Of a stretch of DNA of 64,000 nucleotides, positions 1 through 9,480 are shown in pieces. The notes under the pieces are model-generated. The model was not told the origin of the DNA. It saw nothing but the letters and a program-made list of their open reading frames with translations, and ran no database searches. The translations under genes and the position numbers were made by a program. The stretch's first letter is position 1, and each line of letters begins with the position of its first letter. The DNA is from Rhamnusium bicolor (lineage: Eukaryota > Arthropoda > Insecta > Coleoptera > Cerambycidae): NCBI GenBank assembly GCA_029963845.1, contig JANEYF010001978.1:2501-66500 (forward strand), written 5' to 3'.

Positions 1-245
1 CTGCTTAGTGGATTACGTCACGACTATTATTGTGGTCTATCCAACCGAATACTCAAATAGAATATTCACTATTCACTAGTATTCAGTGCTATACCTATTA
101 ATAATGAATATTCGAGGATCCGGATTATTCGGATTATCCGAGTATTCGAATATTCGAATTATTCGAATATACGAATAGTTCGAATATTCGAATATTTTTT
201 CGAACGAATATTCGAATACTAAAATCTGGAAAATTCCCAGCCTTA
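1..245 (+). mobile_element. Right end of a non-autonomous hAT element (cut by window edge)
   Basis: This stretch matches 24388-24645 closely, including the opening CTGCTTAGTGGATTACGTC and the terminus ATTCCCAGCCTTA. The full copy at 23721-24645 has hAT hallmarks (8 bp TSD, TAGGGCTGGG terminus). The last ~130 bp is a dense array of TATTCGAATATTCG palindromes, the subterminal repeats of this family. There is no coding capacity. The left part lies outside the window. Confidence 0.8.
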
Positions 246-532
246 CTATCTACCTACTTTGGTTGGATGCATACCTATTCGTACATAATTTAATAATATA
301 TTTTAATATCCAAATTTACTCAAATATAATCGAACATTTGATTACTCGAATATATTCGAGTATTCGAATATTCTAGTAATCGAGTATTCGATTATTCGAG
401 TATTTGAGTATTCGAATATATTCGAGTAATCGAATATTTCGAATATTCGAATAATTTCCCATTAGAATAATTTGTATTCGAATACTCGAATATTCGAATA
501 CTGGAATTATTCGTATTCGATTCCCAGCCTTA
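246..532 (-). mobile_element. Inverted, truncated left end of the same hAT family
   Basis: Read on the minus strand this matches 23721-23939 (start TAAGGCTGGGAATCGAATAC, then ATTCGA palindromes, then the segment with GGTTGGATGCATAC). It abuts the right end of the neighbouring copy with no spacer, so two ends of the family sit tail to tail. This could be an aberrant transposition product or a copy inserted next to another and then deleted. Confidence 0.75.
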
Positions 533-3177
533 ATTTAGAGTGCTGTGATTTACAAAAAATGTTTCTGACGGGGTTTCTTGCTTACTATTGTAAAAATTGA
601 ATTACTCTGTTGTGATAAATACACAGTAGCCTTTAAAGGTGAGAAAATTGGTTTTCTAAAAAATTTACTGTAGGCTCCAAAAATGTAAAGATATTCCATT
701 TATAATAAGAAAATTGGGGTAATTTCCAGTAAAACCGGAAGAGCACAAAATTTAAAATACTATCTTCTAATGCAATTTTATATATACAACAACATATTAA
801 AATTTCATCAATTTATTTCAATAAACAGTGAAAATAGAGGGGTGAACCAGGTTTCATTTACACCCGGTATTTTGTTTCTGGCTCTACACATTTTACTGCG
901 ATCACACCAAGACCGCTAAATTGCAAGTCTGTCGCAACAAAATAAAAACGAAACGAAGTTATTTTTGTCTGTAAAGTTACGGTTTTAGTGTCCAGGCTTC
1001 TTTTACAGCAAATGCTTGTTGGGGTTTCCTTCATCTGCAATAAAAAAGTTACTCTTAAAACATATTTGGCTAAAGACAGTATAAATTGCTAAATGCTAAA
1101 ATAGGATTACAGCTGCTTAAAATCGAGTTATTGATACATACATTTTTTAGATAATTGTAGCATCAACACCTTTAAGTTGAAAATCCGATTATTATACCTA
1201 TTTGACTTTATTAGTATACCGTGTGGTAAAAACCATGGGATGAAATCAACACTTTTTTTAATAAATTGAAAAGAATTCACTTACCAAAAACTTTGTTTAG
1301 ATATAATCAAGATGAAAATTTGTATACTCGCGTTTTTTTAAAGTGGGTGATTTAAACACTTTCAATAGTAGACCGAAACTATTGAGAAGTACAAAAATAA
1401 ATATTAGACAAAAAATTGGAAGACATGTACAGGGTCTCTTATTTATTAAAGAAAAATTAGTTTTTCGCTGACATTCCAATATAGCTTTTAAAATATATGT
1501 TTGTACATTAACTATACCATACTTCTAAAAACTCAAATAAACCGATCTTAGTCATTTCATAAGTACAGTGTAATAAAATAATTTATTTTCATTAATACTT
1601 TCCCAAGAGAAAGCAGGTGCTTGTGTAGTATATTATGTAAAAAATAAAGGGTGGCTATGAATTTTCTGTATAACCATTGACAACTGTATGACAGGATCAA
1701 GTATTATAAGTTTAGGTTTTTTGTGTGTCAAATTGGAATTTTGTTGTGAAACTTGTTCATTTATATCATATTTTAAAGAAAATGCCAAATCGTTATTGTA
1801 ATCAAAAAATATTTCTAATATCACATCGATGACACTTATGTTTTTAAGAGTTACTTATTAAGAGTTCCGTCTGCGACCGTGAAAAACATGAATTTGTAGT
1901 CGGATAACTGTGATATTATTAGAGAAGATATGAATATGAAATTTGGAGGACATATAGACGAAAATTCAGTCTGCCTCACTGCGTGGCATTTTTTGAAAAA
2001 AATAAATTTAGATTTTTTTCTACCATATTTCAAAATTTCAAAATATGAAAACTCAAAAACTAACAACACAGCGATATAGAATATAATTACATACACCGCC
2101 AAAAAAAAAATTTTTTTTAAATTATTTCAACTCTAAATATTTTTAATTGCCTGACTCTTTTTCCGATTTTGGTATACAAGGAGCAGACGCCCTCTACAGT
2201 ATAGTCGCGCGGTCAACTCTACGTGTATTCAGTGTGATTTATGGCCCCGTTTACTACTAGTATTCTAGTAAGGACATTAACAGTACAATATTCATATGCC
2301 AAGTGAATTAATTGATACCATTCGCACTAGGAGTACTTAAGGCAACAATATTCAATAAAAAAGGAAAAACGTCATCGTAAACATAATTTATTATATTTTA
2401 TTTTGTATGTATGTACTGGATAAGTCACATAAAATGTTCTTCTCATTTTTGTCGTTACTTCTAAAAATATTTTTCAGTGGTTTTATGGAAGTTTTTTGTA
2501 GATTTTAAATCTAAGCTCCAATTTATAATTTAAGCAAAAATATACAGATTGATTAAAAATATAAATTTTACACTGTGCATTTTTCGATATTTTTGACAGA
2601 GTCCATTGAGGTGATTTCAAAAACATATAGCTGTAATATATTTGCCTTCATAAATAAAGAAAGTGCTACTAAAAGAATCATTAAATTTTATAATTATTAT
2701 ATATTTCCTTTATTTTTTGATTTAATTTTATTTGTAATTTCATTATTCTCTATAGAAATTGTTATTTGAGAAATTCTCGCTTGAATTATTATGAAATCTG
2801 ACCATTCTTTTTTAAGTTGCTATCTGCCTTATTTTTGAAGCAAATATATTACAGTTACATATTTTTTGAATCGCCTCAATGATCTGCCAATTTAACAAAA
2901 AAATATATAGGCTGTGTCTTTTACGAAAAACATGTGTAATTACCCTTTTTAGTTACATTTTATATTTGAGCTCAAATTTAAAATATACTTAGCAAATTTC
3001 ATCATAAGATGGCGTAATACAGCTATTAAATATTTTTAGAATGAACAATAAAATGGGGAAAGGCATATTTCATGTGCCTTACCCTGTACCTTTGCGATTA
3101 TACTGTTCTCAGTGACAGAAAAAATACACTCATTTATTAAAAATTAACATCAAACTAGTATTTCAGATTTTTTATTA
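533..3177. other. AT-rich sequence without recognised gene
   Basis: The only open frames are short (60-83 codons) and show no domain, signal or conserved motif. There is no clear repeat structure except homopolymer runs. I see nothing that supports a gene. Confidence 0.6.
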
Positions 3178-5077
3178 TACAGGGTGGGGCAATAGTGCGT
3201 CCGACTTCGATATCTTGAGTTCTATGATAGCTAGAAACTAAAATATAAATAAACTAGACAAAAAATGTCTATAATCGGAAATTGTTTTCGAATATACAGG
3301 GTGAGCCAAGATGATTCTATAGGGTCAAGAAACATTTTTTTAAATGAAATACCATGTATATTAGAACATTTTTTGATACTTCGTTGTGGCCTTCTTTCAG
3401 TCCTGTATTATTATTGACTTTCTCCCAACCACTTGGATGTAATGATTTTTTTTGTTAAAATTGTACCATTTACACGTGTATATTAAAAATATCACTACAA
3501 TAGCAACTACCGATTTTAAGAAAAATATGTTAGTATCAGTTATGAAACATCCGCGTGATGACACTCAGCCATTTTCACTTCCTAAAAGTATACAGGGTGG
3601 CCAAAAATGATTTTTAAATTTACAACTTTTTGAACTGAATTTTCTCAATTTTTTTCAAAGGGAACACCCTGTATATTTTTGGACGATGTGATTCAGGATT
3701 GAGAAATGAACATTTTTTTGTACATACATTCCTATGGCTATTTGTAACCATTTTCAATTTATTGAACAATAACTACAAAATTTATCAATAAAAATTAAGA
3801 ATGAGGGTTTTTTTCAAATTATTCAAGAGAAGGTATTATAATAAGTATATTTTTTGACGATGTGATGCAGGATTGAAAAGCGAACATATTTTGTATGTAC
3901 ATTCCTATGGCTATTAGATACCATTTTCAATTTATTAAACAATAACTGCAAAAATCAATAAAAACTAAAAATGAGCGTTTTTTTCAAATGATTCAAGAGA
4001 AGGTATTATAATAACTATATTTTTTGACGATGTGAAGCAGGATTGAAAAGCGAACATATTTTGTATGTACATTCCTATGGCTATTAGTAACCATTTTCAA
4101 TTTATTGAACAATAACTGCAAAATTTATCAGTAAAAACCAAAAAAGGGCGTTTTTTTCAAATGATTCAAGAGAAGTATTATAATAAGTATATTTTTGGAC
4201 GATGTGATGCAGGGATTGAAAAACGAACATTTTTTGTACGTACATTCCTATGGCTATTTGTAACCATTTTCAATTTATTGAACAATAACTGCAAAATTTA
4301 GCAATAAAAATTAAAAATGAGGTTTTTTTTTTCAAATTATTCAAGAGAAGGTATTATAATAAGCGTCTTACATGATGCCCATAAAAACATCACATCAACA
4401 ATGAAAGGATATTAAATGCTTTTAGAAGTATCACTCCGGCAATTTTATGAACAGTAGAAACCTCATTCCAAAGACGCATAGAAATGTGTGTAAATCAAAA
4501 TGGGCAACATGTGGAGCACTTTTAATAACATATATCTTGAATTACAAAAGAAGCAATTTTAATTTTTATTACTGAATTATGCAGTTATTGTTTAATAAAT
4601 CGAAAATGGTTACAAATAGCCATAAGGATGTACGTACAAAAAATGTTCGTTTTTCAATTCTACATCACATCGTCCACCTAGTGTACTTTTAAGAAGTGAA
4701 AATGGCTGAGTGTCATCACACAGATGTCTCATAACAGGTACTAACATATTTTTTCTTAAAATCGATAATTATGACTAGTGATTTTTTTACTATACACGTG
4801 TAAATGGCACAATTTTAACAAAAAAAATCATTACATCCAAGAGGTTGGGAGAGAATCAATAATAATCGGGAATGGTAGGAGGCCACAAAGAGGTTTCAAA
4901 AAAATATTCTGATAATCACAGCATTCCATGTAAAAAAAATTTTACTTGACCCTGTATAGTCGAAAATAATTTCCGGTTGTAGACTTTTTGTCTAGTTTAT
5001 TTAAGTTTTTAAATCAAGTTTCTAGCTATCATAGAACTCGACATATCGAAGTCGGACGCACTATTGTCCCACCCTGT
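3178..5077. mobile_element. Fold-back DNA element with ~450 bp terminal inverted repeats
   Basis: The left end ACAGGGTGGGGCAATAGTGC is mirrored by GCACTATTGTCCCACCCTGT at the right end. The arms stay alignable for roughly 450 bp (shared CACTCAGCCATTTTCACTTC block near 3561 and its reverse near 4695). The motif TTTTTATTA flanks both sides (3169-3177 and 5078-5086) and looks like a 9-10 bp target-site duplication, one base out of register on the left. Between the arms lies a tandem repeat. No transposase is present. A 9-10 bp TSD with long TIRs would suit Mutator-like fold-back elements, but that classification is inference. Confidence 0.75.
3676..4375 (+). repeat. Tandem repeat, four ~172 bp units, inside the fold-back element
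   Basis: The block GACGATGTGA recurs at 3682, 3856, 4026 and 4198, so the spacing is 174, 170 and 172 bp. Each unit also contains ATTCCTATGGCTAT, CCATTTTCAATTTATTGAAC and TTCAAGAGAAG. A partial fifth unit lies in reverse orientation at about 4570-4675 and belongs to the opposite arm. Confidence 0.85.
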
Positions 5078-5117
5078 TTTTTATTAAAAAAAGAAAACTA
5101 AAAAATAATTGTCCTTT

Positions 5118-5265
5118 GTCTATTTAGGGCACACGATTCCAAAATCTAAAGTCATTAACCCTGCGGGATGTGAAGAGTGTCTGTAGGTAATTCAGTGGTG
5201 TTCCTCCTGTGTGATATCGGAGGCCACGGGAGGACATTCCAGATTGCGCATGGGAAAAAAAAGCA
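5118..5265 (+). mobile_element. Orphan 3' UTR of the R4/Dong-like LINE
   Basis: TTAGGGCACACGATTC, CTAACCCTGCGGGATGTG and GGAGGCCACGGGAGGAC occur in the same order as in the 3' UTR of the R4-like element at 34851-34991, and the segment ends in an A run. It is a severely 5'-truncated copy of that family. Confidence 0.75.
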
Positions 5266-5829
5266 AAGTTATTCTTATCCTAAGTACAAATTTATTATAA
5301 AATTCTATAAATAAAAGTACACACTGAACACACCTCATTGAAATTTGAATAACTTACGTTGACTAGTTTTGAGGATTTGCTAAGTTGAAAATGTCCCACT
5401 TTTTAAGAAAATTTTGACCATAAAAGTTTTTAATCCGCTGTCTCGGAAAATGAGCAACCTACCTAAATAAAATGTTAGCTATCGAAGTACAGCTTTTTTC
5501 ATACACTGGCTTTTTTTATAATTTCTTATTTTAAAATTTCCCAGTTGTCAAAAACGTGACTTCATGCTCACTCAGTTATTTTTCAAGATATTTAAATTTT
5601 GGTAAAATTATTTATAACAAAAAATGTAAACACTTTCAGGAAAAGATTTCGAAAATATCAAATATTAATTGAGTTATCATGCGCGACAGATAATATAAAT
5701 ATTGCTTTATTTAGTTGTTTGAAAGGCCGTAATTTATTAACCGTTCATATTTTTTAAAACGTTTTTCTGGATCATTATTTATTTGATTGTAAGTTAATAT
5801 TCTAAATGGAATCTCCCAAGCTAATTGTG
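5266..5829. other. AT-rich sequence without recognised gene
   Basis: No open frame of interest and no repeat was recognised here. Confidence 0.5.
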
Positions 5830-5833
5830 ATAA

Positions 5834-5915
5834 ATGTGGCTTCGTGGTCCAGTGGTAAGGACACTTGCCTCTCACCCTGGAGTTTTAGGTTCGATCCAAT
5901 GACGGGAAGTGCGCA
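5834..5915 (+). mobile_element. tRNA-derived SINE head
   Basis: An A-box-like segment, GTGGTCCAGTGGTAAGG, is followed about 40 bp later by a B box, GGTTCGATCC (5889-5898). The spacing fits an internal RNA polymerase III promoter. The flanks do not form a tRNA acceptor stem, so this is a tRNA-related SINE rather than a tRNA gene. The 3' end of the SINE is not clear. An open frame of 114 codons runs through it (5806-6150) but is fortuitous in my view. Confidence 0.6.
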
Positions 5916-6602
5916 AAATCCAGGGTTGTTTAGAATGGGGACCATCATTCGCATAACGTTTGTATTAGTGTTTATATCAGTACGCTATTGCAAAAAAGTA
6001 ACTTTCAGAAAATTGTTGTATTTTGTAGTTCAGTGTTTTGTGAATTATGGTGCAATAAATTTTGGCGCCTCGCGCATATCTATGCCTTGTAATGTTTGTC
6101 AAGTGGTACAAGCCCTAACTATGAATATTAAATCGAATTTGTTGTCATAATTTACGATATTTATTCTTCCCATTTTTTAGGGACACTTACCCTCAACCTA
6201 GGCCTTTTTTTCTCATTTATAATCTATGTTCTCACTTGATTAATTCACAAAATAGTATGTATACACAACACATAATAAATAACAATTCTCTCACGTTATT
6301 GGCGAATTCACAATAAATCACCATAAACTCGATCCCGACCCTGAATAAAACTTAGAGCTAATAGTCCGTGACATTGACCAATAGCCGAGATGCTAGCTGG
6401 GTGGTAAGGTCCACCTCCCGGTACAATGTTTTTATCATAATTTACGCACATAATCATTATGTGCTTTGAAGACGGAACTCTTAATTGAAAATTTTCTTTA
6501 TTGTTTTAATAATAATGCCCAAAGTAATATCTGCTGACAAAAGAGTTAAAGTGTTATAAGCATAAGAAGATCGACAGGTCCGATTTAAACAATGATGCGA
6601 TT
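5916..6602. other. AT-rich sequence; possible start of a degraded transposase near 6516
   Basis: Mostly featureless. Near 6516 an ATG opens a short stretch reading MPKVISADKRVKVL before a stop, which resembles the start of a pogo/Tigger-type transposase. It may belong with the open frame at 7752-8036 once the 1 kb insertion at 6603-7604 is removed. This is weak. Confidence 0.25.
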
Positions 6603-7604
6603 CACAGTGGACGGAAACGCCGAAAAGCTGGCCAAAATATAAAGGCATTGAGCTATATTACTGAAATTGTGCATACAGGGGTTTTTTGTGTCGCTGATCA
6701 AGAATCCGAAGTTGATTTTTGAAAAAACAAAATGGCGGCCATGAAATCCCCCCAAAACGTACCAAAAATCGCCAATTATCGCTGCATTTTTACAAAACTT
6801 TGTATACAGTTTTTTTTGGGTCGCTGATGAAGAATCCCATATAGAATTTCAAAAAAAATTACGGTCAAAAATATATACATAGTTCAAAAATTATTATTGA
6901 ATTGAAGCGAATTCATGTGTTTCATTTGTTTCGGGAAAATTAGGATCTGGGGAATGGAATAAAAATGTGTAATGACTTTGAACGCATGAGTTGAGAACGC
7001 ATGACGTTCTCATTTCATGAGAACGCATTCAAAAGGAGCCCACTTTATGGTGCAAGAATGTGCATGCATCCGTGCATTCGCGCACAATTTGATTAATATC
7101 TCGCAAAGATGCAGCTAATTTTTTATACACTTTCGAAAAAATGTTCATTGAACACATTCCAATAAGTTTCAAGACCAATCACCAACCGCGTAACTTATGG
7201 CTTTTTTTGTGGAGTTTATGAATCGTTGCATGTACAAAAATGCACTCCACTTCGATAATTATTTACCAATTACCATATAAATAAACAGATCTGATACTGA
7301 GATATTTTAATTGTACTTACTTTCTGATGCAGAATCCATTTTTATGACACAGAAAACTGCACTTTGAGAATTTTTACGCTGCAGACAAAATTTATCGATT
7401 TTTGAAGCGTTGCGAGCTGCCGAAGTGACGCGCTGCACGTTCGCACAATAAGTAATTTCCTCGCTCAGGTAGTGAACCCGGACCGGTATTAACGGTCGTT
7501 TCTAATGCTAGGGGTACCACTACAACGATTTAAAACGTTTCCATTTCAAAAAAAAATCTTCATTTTTTTAATTTTGGCCAGCTTTTTGGCGTTTCCGTCC
7601 ACTG
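6603..7604. mobile_element. 1.0 kb non-autonomous DNA transposon with ~35 bp TIRs
   Basis: CACAGTGGACGGAAACGCCG at the left end is mirrored by CGGCGTTTCCGTCCACTGTG at the right end, continuing through AAAAGCTGGCCAAAAT with one mismatch. TGCGATT flanks both ends (6596-6602 and 7605-7611), a 7 bp direct repeat; the terminus is ambiguous by about 2 bp. Inside are two related blocks with TCGCTGAT(C/G)AAGAATCC at about 6692 and 6811, and an AAAATGGCGGCC motif. No transposase is encoded. The superfamily is not certain (hAT-like ends are possible). Confidence 0.75.
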
Positions 7605-7751
7605 TGCGATTGTAAATAATTTGAAGGGCATTTTTGTGTAAGTATAATAAATCCAAATACAATTTTGTTTTGGATGTAAATTTAATTTGTAGCTTGGAAG
7701 ATCCGTTATATCAGTATTATAATGAAGAAGATAGGGGAGCCTTGAAATTAC

Positions 7752-8036
7752 ATGGAACGTAACGTAACGAAGGACTATTACAATAATATAAATCCTCAGT
7801 CATCATCTCTGAAGCATACTGAAGATTTATTGCTTGATTCCTTGCGGTATTGTACTGCTCAGACATGGACAAATTGTTGTGCGTGTTGTAATAATCTAGT
7901 GAGGGATGAACGGGTAGGGGAAATGGGACAAATATGTTTTGAAGATATGCCTTCTTTTATCATTTCACTAGCAGAATCTAATTCAGATTCAAACGATGGA
8001 GACGAATCAGACTCTGATAGCGAAATGTTGGTTTAA
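7752..8036 (+). pseudogene. 94-codon open frame, possible C-terminal tail of a pogo/Tigger-like transposase
   Basis: The product is 94 residues. The middle has TAQTWTNCCACCNNL, which recalls the conserved W...NC...C region near the end of DDE_1 (pogo/Tigger/jerky) transposases. The last 20 residues are almost entirely Ser, Asp, Glu and Asn, an acidic tail also seen in such proteins. No catalytic Asp triad is present, so it can only be a fragment. A possible N-terminal remnant lies at 6516, on the far side of an inserted 1 kb element. It could equally be a chance open frame. The function is unproven. Confidence 0.3.
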
Positions 8037-8063
8037 ACATTGTCGAAAGTAAACCTTTAATTA

Positions 8064-8321
8064 CTCGTATCTTGTCTGTATTTATTATACAGCAAGCGCT
8101 ATTTCAAGTCTAACAGGTGTTAAAAGGAAAGCAAATAATGACGTGTATGGATAATGCCCGCTTCAACTGCAATGAGAACCATTTTTAATACTCCACATAA
8201 TAAATCTACACGTACAACATTTTTTTTTTCCTTTAACGCCTGTTCGAATTGAATCAACTCCTGCTGTATAGTTTTTATAAACCATGCATATACATATATG
8301 GCTAAATTTGATTTAACTGAT
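8064..8321 (+). repeat. Direct repeat copy 1 flanking a LINE fragment
   Basis: TCGTATCTTGTCTGTA..., GCAAGCGCTATTTCAAGTC, GACGTGTATGGATAATGCCC and AATTTGATTTAACTGAT recur in the same order at 9230-9480. The two copies differ by scattered substitutions, so the duplication is not recent. On the minus strand both copies keep part of an open frame (VYAWFIKTIQ...LIQFEQA), which I do not recognise. Confidence 0.85.
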
Positions 8322-9229
8322 TACATAAATAAACACCAAATCATACCCAAGACTCAATTAGGCTTTAGAAAACGCCATAGTGCAACCAGTACGCTTCTCA
8401 AGGTATATAATGAGAAAATAAAGGTTTCTGATCAAGGAAATATTACAACAGTAGGTATTAATAATGTTAGATTATTCTAAGGCGCTCGATACTCGTAACC
8501 ATACTTTATTATTTGCCAGACTGAAATTTTATGGCATTTCATACAATGCGCATAAAATAATGGGGTCTTATTTTCATCAAAGAAAGTGATTATTGGCCAG
8601 GACCTGGAATCTAGTCTAAGCTTATTGGAAGCTGGTGTTCCGCAAAGATCAATATTGGGACCCATTTATATTTAGTAGATACTTCTGACTTTGGCAAATC
8701 CATTAAACATTGCATGACTCATTTTATAGCAGTTGAGTCAGTTATATAACACATTTAAATCAGATAACTACATAGCAGCAGCGCAAAATATAAATGAGGA
8801 TATTCAATGTCTCGTCGACATATCACATAAGCACTGTCTTATAATAGATGCATAAAAATCTACGATAAATGGTATTTGGAAATGATATTAACATAAGTTT
8901 GACATCTAATAACATGAGTATTTTTGTAGGTCAACATAAATTATTTTTTATGATCAATTTAAAAACTTAGGCTTAACGATAGATTATAAGTTGAGATTTT
9001 ATCTACACCTAAATACAGTCATGAAGAATATGTCTTGTGCCAAAAAGAATTATATACTCATCGACACCATATCAGTCAAAAGTTAAATATCATGTTATGT
9101 GGATATATATGGTATTGTCTCACTTAAATTATTGAGATATTGTTTACGGTCCCTATCTTGATGTGGCGAATATCTATAAAATCCAGTACGCACAAAATAC
9201 ATGTGTCCGTTTTATTTTCATTCTTTCTG
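8322..9229 (+). pseudogene. Degraded LINE reverse-transcriptase fragment (jockey/CR1-like)
   Basis: The frame starting near 8298 reads YINKHQIIPKTQLGFRKRHS, the conserved LGFR..HS block at the start of non-LTR RT palm sequences. Later pieces (FARLKFYGIS, then the region 8875-9060) follow in other frames with stops. The same segment occurs in a longer copy at 22788-23693, nearly base for base, so both come from one family. This copy lacks the 5' half, the YxDD core and the 3' end. It is framed by ~255 bp direct repeats, an odd arrangement for a LINE insertion. Confidence 0.75.
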
Positions 9230-9480
9230 CTCGTATCTTGTCTGTACTTATTATACAGCAAGCGCTATTTCAAGTCTAACAGGCGCTAAAAAGGAAAGCA
9301 AATAATGACGTGTATGGATTATGCCCGCTCCAACTGCAATGAGAACCATTTTTAATACTCCACATAATAAATCTACACTTACATCTTTTTTTTCCTTTAC
9401 CGCCTGTTCGAATTGAATCAACTCCCGCTGTATAGTTTTTATAAACCAAGCATATACATATATGACTAAATTTGATTTAA
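9230..9480 (+). repeat. Direct repeat copy 2, interrupted by piggyBac
   Basis: Second copy of the 8064-8321 segment. It runs to ATTTGATTTAA at 9480, where piggyBac enters, and resumes as TTAACTGAT at 12142. Copy 1 shows the uninterrupted site (GATTTAACTGAT), which fixes the piggyBac junctions. Confidence 0.85.

Noticed and set aside
5834..5915. A functional tRNA gene
   Set aside because: A and B boxes are present, but the acceptor and anticodon arms do not pair, so it is called a SINE head.
6384..6425. Another SINE head (TAGCTGGGTGGTAAGG)
   Set aside because: An A-box-like segment is visible, but no B box follows at the right distance.
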